Position numbers and translations under genes: made by a program. Positions 1-12,281 of a stretch of 64,000 nt of DNA are shown one piece after another. A model generated the notes under the pieces. That model had not been told where the DNA came from and did not search any database. It saw only the letters and a program-made list of their open reading frames with translations. Numbering within the stretch: the first letter of the stretch is position 1; every line of letters starts with the position of its first letter. Source of the stretch: Pegea sp. RAD2-039 (lineage: Eukaryota; Chordata; Thaliacea; Salpida; Salpidae); contig JAQGEQ010000071.1 in NCBI GenBank assembly GCA_034620365.1, positions 2,170,001 through 2,234,000 on the forward strand, given 5' to 3'.

Positions 1-1224
1 TTTTGAAGCTGTAATCTCTGGATGTGAAGTTGTTAATTGCCAAAGTGTGAAAGTTCAGGTTTGTCTTCAACTCTTTCAAATTTTATATTTATCCATTCGA
101 CTTTTCATCAAATTTACATTTTTGAAAAATTGTTTTAAATTTCAACTTTGAAAAACTGACAATTTTATTCTTGTTGTTTGAGATCTAATCTTAAAATCTT
201 TTGATTTGTAGTTTGATTTGAAATCATTTATAGAACACAAAAGTTGAATGAATCTCAATGTATAACTTTCTTTCTTCAAATAGTAATAATTAAAAATATA
301 TATTAAAATATTATTTTTCTAAATTTGAAAACTGAAATTGTTTGTTTGTAAAAATACGTTTGTAAATATGTTGAAGGTTTTCTGGTTTGTTTCTTCCTCA
401 AAATGTTTCAATTCTTCAAAATTAAAAGTCTTTTTTGTTTTTTTTTAGTTGATAAACAATTCTAAAAATAAGATTCTAATTTGAAATATTTATTAAGAAA
501 TAAACAAAAAATATTTGTGAACTTGTTTTGATATAAAGACAAGAATTTTGTGCTGCATTTGCAGTGATCTTGGTTTAAATCTCATGTAGAAAATTTAATT
601 AACATATGTACTTTTTTAGATAGTAGATAATCTAACTCAACCATACCCTAGTGGTAATTGCTGATAAGTAGATAAATAAAAACTCTATTGAGGGTACAAG
701 AGCTTGCTTATAGCATCTAATTCTTGGTCTTTGTACCTCTGTGTAGTACAAAATTTAATTGAAATATATATATATTTATAAATATATATTTTTAGTATTT
801 TCTGGCTCCTAATTGGCTAGTTTCCTGAGTTTTTCTAAACTAATTCACAACTCATCTGTCTATATATAATATATCTATTATTTTGTATATCAATTTCTTT
901 TATTAAATTTTAATTCTCATCAATTAAAATTGTCCAGGCACAAGGTCAATGCCCAACTGTTTCAATTGATAAAACTGACGGATGTATCGTGTACCTGAGC
1001 AAGGAATGTCTTAACTGTCAGATTGTGACTGCTAAATCTTCTGAAATGAACGTCTCCATCCCAAGAGACGACGGAGATTATGTAAGTTGATCCCAAAATC
1101 TCCCAACAGATTTTTTTTAAATCTTCAATTTCAGGATGAACATCCAATCGTTGAACAATTCCGATCCTTCTGGGATGCAACTAAAAAGTCTTTTGTTACT
1201 GAATGTGTTGATTCATTGGGTTAA
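1..1224 (+). CDS. CAP1: Adenylyl cyclase-associated protein (CAP), C-terminal part
   Basis: Partial gene; its 5' part lies outside the window. Three exons are visible: 2-58, 938-1081 and 1135-1224, joined in phase 0 across GT-AG introns of 879 and 53 bp. The translation runs through the C-terminal CAP/CARP beta-helix: [15 protein letters not shown], then [25 protein letters not shown] and IPRDDGDY, and ends in EQFRSFWD plus a short tail. In the CAP family this domain binds ADP-actin and promotes nucleotide exchange and filament recycling in the cytoplasm. The motifs IDKTDGC and AKSSEMN are near-diagnostic of CAP1/CAP2. The identity is sound. Which paralogue it is, and anything about the N-terminal half, cannot be told from here. 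Confidence 0.93.
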
Positions 1225-1331
1225 ATCTTCATCTGATCATTTGATAAATCTTCATTAGCTTTTAGATGATATTTCTTATATCTTGTATAAACCAGATTAT
1301 ACTTTTCAGATAATTTCTTGCTTGATTCTAA

Positions 1332-1374
1332 GTGCCTTATCAGGCACATTTCCATCTTTCATGTAATCAATAAA
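1332..1374 (+). promoter_or_regulatory. Short hairpin and AATAAA poly(A) signal of CAP
   Basis: A small stem (GTGCC, six-base loop, GGCAC) lies about 110 bases after the CAP stop and is followed by AATAAA at 1369-1374. The AATAAA is the likely cleavage signal. A role for the hairpin is only a guess. Confidence 0.5.
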
Positions 1375-3779
1375 TTTCAATTTATGTAAGTGGAAACCTT
1401 CTCATCCTTTGACGTGGTCAATTGTTAGTCACGTGGTTACATCAACGAATTATATTTCTGGACTAGACTATTTGATGAAAATTCTTTATAAACTTTTCTG
1501 GATATAAAATTTTAACTTTAAATATATTTGTTTCATTCTCATTTACTCAACCGTACTAGTATAAAAGTTGAGATAAAATGTTAAGAGACACTTTCGTTTG
1601 TAAAATTACAACCCTGGTTTGACCAATGTAAAGTAGAAATTTTAATAAAAAGCCTCTTCTAGCACCTTGACTCGTAATAATCTCCTCAACCAACAACACC
1701 AAGTAAATAACAACTTATCTTACAAACAATTCTTGTGCTTTGATTTTTCAAAAACATTGCTGCTAGCAGCACCCTACAAAAAATCACTGATTAAAAAATA
1801 GCAGAATTTATACTCCTAAAAATCGAATTTTCTATTTTCCAAGTTCTAAAGAATTATTTTCTGTTTCAACAAATATTTTAGCAGAAAAATCTAGTTGAAA
1901 AGATCCTAACCTAAATCTTCAACAGTCTTGACTAGTTTTTAGTTGTTTCTTACACTCAGTTTTCAATCTTATCTACAAAAAGGTAAAGAAAAGTCGAGAT
2001 TAAAGTTTTTTATGAATTAGGACTGCTGCTAATTTTTCTAATTGTATCTCCTTATAATCACAGAATATAATATTCCAGCTCTAAATTTTGATAACTTTTT
2101 CTATAAAAATAAACCAGCGCAAGGTTATTATTCAGCTGAACTGCGCGTAAAAGATAAACCCAGAGACTGTAAGGTTGTTAAAAGCAACAAAGCCGACTTT
2201 TAGTGATAAACATAAACACATCTAAGAACTGAAGTCAACAGGTGATCGACCCAGGAGAACTCACACTCTACAAACTCAAACTGAACCTAATCCACTAGGG
2301 AGTTGATGAGGAAGACCCAAGCGAGGCATACGAAAGATGACAAAGAGCTTAGACCTCGACAAAAAGTTTATGAAGTATAAAAAGCAGGACAGATTCTTTT
2401 AAATGTAATGAAAGATGACACGGAGGCAGGGGACATTATCTTTTTGGATTAGAAAACGCTCATCGTGGAGGCCAAGCTCAACTCCCAGAAGAACTAAATT
2501 TCAGCAAAAATGCTGATAGCATCGCTTCACCTCTAAGGAATATTTTTTATTGATAAAAGCTTGTCTCTGTAATTTTGTGGGCTGCCATCTCTGAGTCAGA
2601 AATCTCATCTTTTTTGTCAATGAAGATGCTAAAATTAAAGGAAAATTGTAAGTTGAGAATACTTTGACTCCAGAACAAGTTGACATGAAAAAAGCTATTT
2701 AATGAAAAGATACTTCTCATATAGCGAAGCAAACTTAAGATTTTTGTAAACAGCACTTTTCCCCGTTGTATAGAAAGAAACTTTGGAATTCTTTGTCACT
2801 GGACCTTTACATTTTTGGTTAAACTTTGAGGAGGGAGCGTGTGTAACAGTTTATAATATTACAAAAAACCTAAAGAAACCTTCTTGCATGACATTGGATC
2901 AAAATCTCTTTATATAGCGCCTTTGCTTCAATCACGTTTTTTTGGATATGTTGAAGATGCTTAAGTAAGAGAACTGATAGAATCTTTTATTCTTGCATTG
3001 ATCAATTTACTGTTATCAGAAGATTTTAGTTCTTCCTCTTAAGAATCTTACTTTTGGATTTTAAACTAAACGATTATTTTACAAAACTATGAAAAATAAG
3101 TTATTTTCTGCGAGTACAAAAGTTGAACATTAATACTTTCAAGTTAGGTTTACAGATTGAAAGTTCAAGTAGAATTTTTGCTTCAGCCAAAAAAATTCAA
3201 TAATATCTACTTTTAAATGTGAGCTACTTATTAAGAGTAATTTTTCAAATAAACAAACAAAAATCGTTTTTAATCTATAGTTTAATTTGATATGAATCAA
3301 GATACATAATTTCAAAAGATGATTTTTGTAAACCTAACAATTGTTTAAATAAATTTGGAATCATTAAAATATATTCAGTTTTTTACAGTTTGAAATATAA
3401 ATTGCTTTACAATTCAAAATTTGTTTTGATTTTTACCTGTTTTGATTGTATCTTTTCATTTCAAATTTTGTTTTTATTTTGTTAATAAAGTAAATATGTT
3501 ACTATTATTTACTTTTTTAATGAATTACATATATTATTGAAATTTTATTTTTATACTAAATAATTTTTATTATTTTCTAAATGTTTGAAACTAATTTAAA
3601 TTAATTCTTCATTTTTATGATTCATCTCTTATAAAATAACAAAAACTTAAATTATTTTATTTTAAAGACAGATATTATTTTTTAACCACAATCTTTTTGT
3701 TTAATGAATTCTCTTTTTTAGGAATAATCAAAAAGCTCTTCAATTTTTTCATTATATATCTTCAAATGAAACTAAAAAA
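1375..3779. other. Intergenic region, no gene recognised
   Basis: AT-rich DNA between the end of CAP and WRAP73. The part at about 2130-2500 is clearly less AT-rich than its surroundings and may be an old insertion, but no frame gives a recognisable protein. The last few hundred bases before 3780 probably contain the WRAP73 promoter and 5' leader. A possible 3' splice or trans-splice acceptor (polypyrimidine tract then TTTAG) ends near 3720. No TATA box can be singled out in this composition. Confidence 0.5.
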
Positions 3780-5141
3780 ATGAATTTTTCTGAAATCTTT
3801 CAACAAACTCAACAACTTTGTGATTTTTCACCCAATGGATCTTATCTAGCTCTTGTTTCTTCCTACAAATTAATCATCAGATCTTCAGACACACTCCAAA
3901 TACTTCGTCTTTATACATGTTTAGATTCTATACAAGACATCAAATGGTCCTCCGATTCAAACTTCATTTTATGTTCGATGTTTAAAAGGGGTCTAGTCCA
4001 AGTTTGGTCAATTGAGCAGCCTGAGTGGTCTTGTAAAATAGATGAAGGTTCAGCAGGTTTAATAGAAGCTAGTTGGAGTCCTGATAGTAGACATATTCTT
4101 ACAACTGCTGAGTTTAATTTGAGGTTAACAATTTGGTCTTTAGTCAACAAATCTATCTCTTATATCAGATACACTAAAAATACAAAAGATTGCTTAGATT
4201 TCTCAAAGGATGGGAAATATTTAGCTGTTGGTGAAAGCAGAAAGTGTAAAGATTTCATTTCAGTGTTTATTGTTGAATCTTGGCAATTGTTAAAGTTGTT
4301 TGAGACTTTGAAATGGTCACCTGACAGTCGAGTTATATGTGCTTGGGAGCATTGTCTTTGGTATAAGATTTTAGTTTATACAATTGATGGTCGTTGTCTA
4401 TGTTCTTTTAAACCTTATGAATGGGCTTTAGGTGTTAAATGTGTTCAATGGTCACCTACAAGCCAATTTCTAGCTATTGGAAGTTATGATAAAAAAGTCA
4501 GGTTACTAAACCATATAACTTGGAAAAATATTTCTGAATTTGAACATTCTTCAATTATAAATGATGAAAGTGTTGTGATTTACAGTGAAACAATAACTAA
4601 ACCTGACTTGCCTGCCATTAACTCAATAATTGATCATCAAATTTTCAGCACTCAAAGTAAATATGATTTATTAAAAGTTCCAGTAGAGTTGCCTTTCATT
4701 CAACCTGACCCTGAAAAGTTGCAACCAAAAATTGGAATTGGTTGGCTACGATTTAGTTTTGATAACAAATTCTTAGCTACAATAGATGACAGTATGAAAA
4801 GTATTTTGCATATTTGGGATATGAAACAGATGAAATTATTTGTTGTTTTGAAGCAGGCATCTCCTATTAAGTGTGCAAGGTAGATTAATTTGTCTTAAAA
4901 TGTTTTAGATTTAATTTTTTTATTTATTTTCAGATGGAATCCTGTTCAGTGTCAGCTTGCTATATGTACTGGTAATGACAAACTTTATTTGTGGTCACCA
5001 GCAGGTTCAGTTTCAGTTCAAATACCAAATGTTTCAGTTTTTCATGTTCAAACCTTGAAATGGAATTCTTCTGGTTCTAATTTAGCCCTTCTTAGTAAAG
5101 ATCAAATTATTATTTGCTACCTTGATACATCAACTAAATAA
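3780..5141 (+). CDS. WRAP73: WD repeat-containing protein WRAP73
   Basis: Two exons, 3780-4879 and 4934-5141, are joined inside an Arg codon (AG|A) over a 54-bp intron, giving 435 aa against about 460 in human. The protein is a WD40 propeller of the WRAP73 type: it opens MNFSEIFQQTQQLCDFSPNG and carries repeated W-SPDSR blades (SWSPDSRHILTT, KWSPDSR, VQWSPTSQFLAIGSYDKKVRLL). It ends in WNPVQCQLAICTGNDKLYLW and WNSSGSNLALL. In animals WRAP73 works with SSX2IP/Msd1 at centrosomes and spindle poles, anchoring microtubules and supporting ciliogenesis. The start is the first ATG, and an A-rich leader fits an animal initiation site. An AATAAA overlaps the stop codon (5137-5142), and no other good poly(A) signal lies before the convergent Ly6-like gene at 5331. 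Confidence 0.93.
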
Positions 5142-5330
5142 AAACAACAAACCTTAATCTTTTTCATTGTTATATTGGCACATATAATGTCTATATTTCT
5201 TTGCTGTTGTATTTTTTTAAATCTTTTTTTCATTTTTCAGTTAGTTTTTGACATTTTACGTTTTCTAATTTTTACATTAGGTTTCTTTTTTGTAAACAGT
5301 GTTTAAAAGAAAATGTGTTAAATGTTTTGA

Positions 5331-6059
5331 TTACATTCGAAATAAAACAAAGGGAAGAGAAATTAAAAGAATAAAGTTAGAAGTGAGAATATTAGTCGAG
5401 TTTTTAGGAAAGTTTGTTGCTAAATCTCTATTTCTTTTGCTTTCATCTTCATCTGATACAGTTGTTTCTAATACAGTTGTTTCTGATACAGTTGTTTCTG
5501 ATAAAGTTGTTTCTGATAAAGTTGTTTCTGATAAAGTTGTTTCTGGTGCAGTTGTTTCTGATACAGTTGTTTCTGGTGCAGTTGTTACTTTTGAAGTAAA
5601 ACCTTTCCCATTGCAATCATCTAAATATTGAAAATAAAACTTAAAAAACAGAAAATCGACAACTTTTATGACATACAAACCTTCATTGCATCTTAGTTCA
5701 CTGCAAATACTGAAACAACTTTCATCACTTTTTGAGGTGCATCCTTTGAATATATTTGCTTCATCCTTTATAACTGAAAGAAATCATTTAAAAATATTCA
5801 CAAATCATTAAAATATGAAACTAACCGAGTAATTTTTCTGTACAAATATCATGGCCAGGAGAACAAGAAACACTTTTTTCAAAAGAGCTTTCGGTGCAGT
5901 ATACTGCATTATTATCATCATCTTTATCGAAACAAGAAATACATTTCGTTGCTGAGAAAGCTGTCAAAAAAATATTGTTTAAACTGTATATGATGGAAGT
6001 ATTTTTAATTACAAACCCTGTTTTACAAGAAGCAAGAAGATAATGATGGAATACTTCAT
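5331..6059 (-). CDS. Ly6/uPAR-like GPI-anchored protein with Thr-rich stalk
   Basis: I assembled this from four minus-strand exons: 6059-6017, 5960-5826, 5773-5681 and 5620-5331. All have GT-AG introns and consistent phases, giving 186 aa. Residues 1-17 form a signal peptide (MKYSIIIFLLLVKQAFSA). The next ~75 residues contain ten cysteines, starting TKCISC and ending ELRCNEDDCNG, which is the spacing style of a three-finger LU domain with the final C-N pair. A Thr/Ser/Glu-rich stalk of pentapeptide repeats (TTLSE, TTVSE, TTAPE) follows. A hydrophobic C-terminus (NFILLISLPFVLF) after a small-residue NST site fits a GPI-attachment signal. It is probably an extracellular receptor or modulator attached to the outer membrane. 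The family is inferred from cysteine pattern and architecture, and I know no direct orthologue. It converges on WRAP73 with 189 bp between stop codons. The overlapping plus-strand frames only reflect the repeat. Confidence 0.75.
5461..5595 (-). repeat. 15-bp tandem repeat coding for TTxxE stalk units
   Basis: Eight to nine copies of a 15-bp unit (plus strand GTTGTTTCTGATACA, with variants GATAAA and GGTGCA) sit in the last exon of the Ly6-like gene. The period is a multiple of three, so copy-number change keeps the frame and only alters stalk length. Confidence 0.95.
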
Positions 6060-7028
6060 GACAAAATTTAGATTTAATCGAAAAAATATTTTTTTACAAT
6101 AAAAGTTCCTAAATTTTTCCATAATAATCTATTAGTAAATATTTAAAGGTAACATAAAAACTTTCTCAAATCTTATGTTTTGCGATCGAATCCAAGCAAA
6201 AATGTTGACAAGTGCAAATCTAGTGCTTTTTTAAAACAATACATGACATCAAAATGTGACAGGAATAAGTCGAGTCCTGCATAAGTAGCAGTATCTAATG
6301 TAGCAGATTCCTGTTTTTAATTTTGCAGGGTCCGAAACGTGTAATGCAATCGATCATAAATAGATCTGCATACGACGGTAGCCAAATGATAATATACCCG
6401 TGCTTGATATGGTAAATTTACATTGCTTTATATACCCACAAAAACAGTTAAAGTTTTTTATTTGTGGGTTACAAAAATGCAAAAATTTATTTAAAGTTTT
6501 CGAACATATATTTCAATGACAAAACACTAATTGTTAAGAAAAATAATTTAGCTGAAATGTTAAACTCTCATATTATCATATAAATATAAAACTATTAACA
6601 TAATCTTTTAAAAATAGAATCATAAAAATAGAATCACAAAAAAAAATCAAATTTTCAGATAATCCCTTCTTTTATAATTATTTTTAAACACAATAAAATA
6701 AATCCACAACTAATTCATATTTAAAAAGATTAATCAAGGAAAGGAACAACTATGAGTATTATTAATGCTAGCAAAAAAAATAAATTTGATGATTAAACTT
6801 TCAGTAAGTAACGTTCAGATGTTTAGTTTTACTTTAAGTTTCGTGAGATGATTAACCGGAGGTTACGTTTGTTTTGATGACATATTTACAACTTAAAATG
6901 TCATTATTAGAAAACATTCTCTCAAAATAAATTTTCTTTTCATATTCTAATTGGTTAGTTGAATTTTATATTCTAGTGAATGAGGGTTATAAATATTAAT
7001 TTTAGCAGTTTTTACTATTTCTGGTGAT
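6060..7028. other. Intergenic, upstream of the Ly6-like gene
   Basis: AT-rich. Bases at about 6180-6430 are richer in G+C than the flanks, and no coding frame was recognised. The promoter of the minus-strand Ly6-like gene should lie in the first few hundred bases, but I see no clear element. Confidence 0.4.
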
Positions 7029-8740
7029 ATGGATTTATTAAAGAAAGATGCCAATGCAGCTATCATCTGTGATGTATGCATCAATGATAAGAAACTATTA
7101 GAGTTACAGTGCATGTATTGTAAAGCATGAAGTCATTTCAACTGCTGTAAACAAAAGAAGTAATTGACCTCTTATGTTATTAGGTAAATAACGCCAAAAA
7201 AACCCAATTGGTCCCTTTCAGGTCTTCTGAATTATTTGTATAGACTGTAAAATGGTTATTAAATCAATTGGAAGTATTTCTAGCATACCAAACATCAAGA
7301 TTCTTACAGAGGTTAAAAAATTAGAAAAAAACATCAACGTTTTTAAAGATCAACTTATTAAATAAGATCGAACTTCATAAGCTCTCATATACTGATGTGA
7401 TTAGAAAACTTTGAATTTTCAAACCGAACGAGTTGATTAAATTTCTTCTATGGAGCTTAAAGGCCGTATCGTTTAATATTACCTCAATTATGAAATCCTA
7501 GGCTGAAGTTTCTGCAAAGAACTACAAATCTCTCACTCGTTTATCAACCCTCAGCATCTTCGGTATATTTTTAGTATCAATACTACAAAGCCCACTCACC
7601 TTACAAAGTTAATTATTCCAACATCAGATCGACCTCGTGTGCCACTATCTTAACTCTAACCAAAGTTGACTCAGTTTCACATCCCATATTACTAAAAACT
7701 CTAAAACAGTTTAATATTAACCCTACTCTTATCTCTTCGATTAAGCAATTTCTTAAAAACAGACTAGTCATTATTAATAACTCTTCTTCAAATTTTCCTG
7801 GAGGTTTTCAGCGGTGTTCCTCAAGGTAATATGATTGGCCCTCTTCTTTTCAATATTTATATTAATGGTATTACAAACAGTTCTATATCACTAAACAGTT
7901 CTAGAAATGTAATACTTTTTCCCGATGATCCTAAACGTTTTAGTACTAAACTATTTGTTTAGAATTGGTTAATCAACTTTGTACTAAATTTTCAAACCTT
8001 TTAGGAAAAAAAATATTTGGACCTTAATAAAACTTTTCACCGCATACATCCGTACCAAACTAAAGTTAAAGTTTTCTGTAGGAGTCCTCACCTAGAAAAG
8101 TATATCATAAAACTTAAATCCTCGCAAAGATCACTTACAAGAAAAATGTTTCTTAGTTGTGGCGTATCCGTTCCTTCATACTGATACTGTCTTTAAAATA
8201 AGAAAAACCCAATAAGCTCATTATTAAATCCTTACAAAATTGATGCCTTTTTTTCAAACTCGAACTACTATTTAAAAGTATTAACATTTCTGAAATGTTA
8301 ACCTTAATAACTTCTTTGAAGACTGCAATTTTTAATAAGCTCTCAGTGGTTTATTATTAGAAATTAAACCGCTTAAAAACTTCAACAATACCCACTGCTC
8401 TAACAGCTTTTTCAATAGGGTAATCACTGCTTGGAACTTTTTTCGACTTCATCAAATCTATTACTTGTCTTAAAATTTTGTTTTTAAAATATGACTTAAA
8501 CAGCTTCATTGATTCGTAACACTGCCAGTTTCTTTACTTATTTTTTATGTTAAACTTTAATTCACAATTTATATTTTACTTATGCGTCTGCAGTAGTTCT
8601 ATTTTCTCTAGATTAATTATGGTGAGTAGTTAAAAATTGTTCATTATCTTTGCTCTCATCCTGTTTTTGTTCATTATAAGAGCTGTATAATTTATCACTT
8701 ATAGCCATTCGTTGAATTAGATAAATAAATTATTATGATT
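7029..8740 (+). mobile_element. Decayed non-LTR retrotransposon (PHD-type ORF1 and RT fragments)
   Basis: Broken frames in one direction resemble a LINE. At 7029 a frame opens MDLLKKDANAAIICDVC and continues with paired cysteines (CMYC, HFNCC), like the zinc finger of CR1/L2-type ORF1. It is followed by a Lys/Glu-rich coiled-coil-like piece (TEVKKLEKN). At 7700-7960 there is a reverse-transcriptase segment: IKQFLKNR, then SGVPQGNMIGPLLFNIYING, then LFPDD where the catalytic (F/Y)ADD would be. The central part is missing, stops interrupt every frame, and the A of the catalytic motif is replaced, so the copy is dead. The 3' limit, near a TAAATAAAT tail at about 8715-8740, is approximate. Confidence 0.75.
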
Positions 8741-10311
8741 TGTTTTATTTTTTCTTGACCTAAAACTAATAAACAACTTTTAAACATTTTTTTCTGGTTT
8801 AGGGTTCTTGATTCGAACTGATTCACCAAGATCACTCAAAAAAATTGTATAGCTAAAATTTCACTTAGAAAAAAATAAAGAATAAAAAACTTTTGGAAAT
8901 TTGTTTCTTTACAAAATTAGAATAAAAATATACATAGATATTTTTAAAAATTTAGTTTTTGAAACTCTTTTTTGTCGAGTAAATCAAGTTTTCTACTATT
9001 ATTAATTTGTTCGAAAATAAATAAATAGAAGATGGGCAGTTAATTTGTTAGTCAGACTAATATAAAATTTTGATTTAGTATAAGAGGAATTTACCGTGAA
9101 TAATTAATCATACTAATAGTTAAGAATATATCACAGTAAATTAATCACACTAATAACTAATCATACTAAAACAGTTTATAAATTAATTCGAAAACATCTC
9201 AAATTTGTACTCCAATTCTAACACAAAATTCTTAAAGACTACTAAATAGAAACATTGAGTTTTGTTTAACAAAAATTAACAAATCAGCATTTTTATGGAT
9301 ATTTGTTTAGTTTTTTTTTACTTAGCAACTATCAATATTAATTTTAGTAATTAAGTTTTTTGTTTACTCGTTTCGTCAAAGAGTAAATATTATTTTGGCC
9401 ACCTTGTGGTGAAACTGTTGAAGATTTTGTTGATGAATTTCAGTTGAAACTTAATCTTTAAAATAATATTTTAGTATAACAATTTTTTATTTTTTTTTTA
9501 TTAATGTATAAAAATGTTCTTGACATGACAAAATAAAAGATGAAAAAAAAAGTTTTTTTTGACTCAAACTATTTTTTAATTATTCATAAATGACTTTTTT
9601 GTTGAAACTTTTATTTTTACAAAATTTAATGTAAAAACATTTTATTAACCATTTTACAATTTTGAAATTATACATTTCTAACAATTCAACTTTATTTTTA
9701 TTACTATTATCAATGTTGTTTTCGTTATTGTTTTATTATTATTTTTTTAATTTGTCTTCTTTCATTATTAAATTAAAAAGCTTTAATTTTTTATAGTAAC
9801 ATTTTTGAAAAGTTTAAGTAAAATTTTTGTAAAAAGCGTTTATATTTAATGAATCAAATGTTTTTTTGTTTTCAATAAGATTAAAGTGTTTTAAACTAAA
9901 CATGTCAAAAATTGTTTTATTTATCGGCTGTTTAGTTTAATTCAATGCGTAGCTGAAAGTTACAAATTCAGCAGCTTTTATAGAGAACAAAAACCAAGTA
10001 TTACGAAATAAGAGATAATTGGCAGGTGTTAGGTATTACAATTTAAAATTAATATAGAAAGAATAAGAACACGAGGAAAAATGATGATGAAATCAGAAAG
10101 GGAATTCCAAACCCTTATTAAAAATCTGTTATTCCGAGTGTTATTACAATTATTGAGAATCTAAATTTAATAAAATATATACTATTTACATTGAAGGCTT
10201 TAAAAATTTTAAAATTTATATATTTTATAAAATTATTGAAATCTTTTTCTAAAAATAATCATTATTTACTTCAATAGCAATAAATTTAAACTTTTTTATA
10301 AACTTGTAATC
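8741..10311. other. Intergenic AT-rich DNA
   Basis: No gene or element recognised. The sequence is dominated by T- and A-runs, with TTACTAATTAATCA-like repeats near 9050-9180. The promoter of the TMEM45-like gene should be at the right end. Confidence 0.4.
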
Positions 10312-12033
10312 ATGGGTAGTTATGGAGGTCATGTGTTGCCTGGAACCTTTTTCATTATTTTTGGGGTTTGGTATGCTTTCAAGTTTGCAGCAACTTATTT
10401 AAGGTATTATTAATTTGTCGCTTTTCAAACTAACTTCTTTTTTTAGACCAAAAAATCGAAATCCAACTTTTTATTGCTGTAATGGAAAAATTCCATTTTC
10501 TCTGATTGTAATTGAAGGAGTTGTAAAGATTTTTATGGTTTCAATCGGTAAGTCTAACTTTGAAGTCACAAGTTTTAGGTGAAACAAAAATGTTATTTTC
10601 TAACCTCAATTTTTTCGGCTAGCTCCCAATATTAAGATTTTGATGTTCTAGAGGGACTTTGACTAACTTTTAATTTTTTTGAAGGCATTCTAGTTGAACT
10701 TTACTACCCTGGTGCGCCGATGGGTAAACTACACAACCCAGATGGCCATTTTATCGGACCTATGAACTGGCAACATGCTACTATGTACTTTTACTTCGGA
10801 ATTTCAGGCGTTGCTGACGTCATCAGTCATACTGCTCGTGGGGTGCTTCCCCCAGGTGAGCTGAAGTTTAAGTTTTATAAAAATTCCTAATTTTAGAAAG
10901 TGATAAAATTTTCAATAAATACTTTGAAAATACTTTTTTATTTAAAAATGAATTAATTTTTAATAACTGAATCTGGCAAGTTTAAATTAAAATTTTGAAT
11001 TCTTTTCAGGAATTGACCGACTTTTTGGGGGCTTAGCTTTATTTATTGAAGGATATTTATTTTATTTTCATTTACATGGACGGTCTATGATAGATACACG
11101 TGTCCATATTTTACTAGTTTGTTTCATTTCATGTTTTCATCAATTTATCTTTAATTTATGGTTTTTTAGGTGCTCATGGTTTGGCCATCTGCATTAATTG
11201 CAATGTTGGAGGCTTTATTTATTAATAAACGAAATATTTTACATTTATTAGAAATGTTACGAACTGTGACAGTGATTGCTCAAGGACTTTGGTTTTGGCA
11301 GGTTAGTGATGTTATCATTGACCACATGACGTCATCGATAATTATATGACGTCATCAGGTCGCGTACATCTTGTATCCACCTCATGGCGACCCGTGGGAT
11401 CCATGTAGTAATGTTGAAAGTCATCATATGCATCGTAAAGACGATCATGTTGAAGTAGATCATCATCAAGGTTTGTTTTTATTCCTCAAAGATACAAAGT
11501 TTACTTCAAACAGATTGAATTGTAAATGATGTCCAACTTCTCGTATCTTTGTTGATCTTTTAAGTATCTTAGATTATTTCAATTTGAGAATTTAATTAAA
11601 CCCGATGAAAAAGGCAGTTTGGTCAATATAGTGTCCTAGTCCTTAAAACTCATCGCCCCAGTAGTGGTTAGGACTCTAGTTTTCCTCAGATTCTCAGAGT
11701 ACTAAATCTGCATCAATCATTTTTGAATTTCTGGTGACTTAAAGTTCCTAAAATCTTTTTTTCAGTTTGTGATGAGAACGAGCAAGCTAAAGTCACGATG
11801 TTTATAACGCTCTTCTGGTCTTGGCACCTCGCCCTTGCTCTCGCCATGGTTGCTTTGATTTACTTCATGGTTTACAAGTAAGCCTCCCTAACCCCGAAAG
11901 CTTTCTCTGAATCTTAAATATCTATTCCAGGATTCTCAAACGTTCCGGTTCGTTAGATAAACGCTTTTCGCGTTCTTATCAAAGTCTTTTACCGAAACAA
12001 GATCAAAGAATCATTGATGATGATGACCTTTGA
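10312..12033 (+). CDS. TMEM45: TMEM45-like multi-pass membrane protein (DUF716)
   Basis: Eight exons (10312-10403, 10447-10547, 10685-10855, 11010-11116, 11170-11301, 11359-11470, 11766-11877, 11931-12033) join with consistent phases into 309 aa, slightly longer than human TMEM45A/B. It opens MGSYGGHVLPGTFFIIFG, matching the start of TMEM45, and has the family signatures MNWQHATMYF and VIAQGLWFWQ. About six to seven hydrophobic helices are spread along the chain. Between the last two is a His/Asp-rich loop (VESHHMHRKDDHVEVDHHQ) that could bind metal; that is inference. The family's biochemical role is poorly known and mammalian members localise to Golgi or late endosomes. TGACGTCA occurs in exon 3, in introns 5 and 6, and just after the stop. 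The intron before exon 6 ends inside such a motif. It converges on MRPL23. Confidence 0.9.
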
Positions 12034-12226
12034 GCGATGACGTCATCAACCACAATTTTGCACTTTTTAATTTTTATTAAATTTGTAAATTTTTATTTTT
12101 TTAACATTAATTATATTCTAATCAACTTCCGGTGAAATCGCGTATTCAACTTCCGGCCTTTATGCAATCGATGTGATGACGTTATAAACAATCTTTTTTT
12201 GTGATTTTTTTAATTTATTAACATCA

Positions 12227-12232
12227 AATAAA
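12227..12232 (+). promoter_or_regulatory. AATAAA poly(A) signal of the TMEM45-like gene
   Basis: AATAAA lies 194 bases after the TMEM45 stop and about 50 bases before the stop of the convergent MRPL23, so the two 3' UTRs probably abut or overlap. Confidence 0.5.
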
Positions 12233-12281
12233 ATTTTTCAATCAGCGTCTCGTTGCTTAGCAATCAAAATTTCGACGCGTT

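Noticed and set aside
5299-5631. Plus-strand open frame of 110 codons with VVSDT repeats
   Set aside because: It exists only because the 15-bp repeat has no stops. The minus strand gives a signal peptide, cysteine-rich domain, stalk and GPI signal with correct splice sites.
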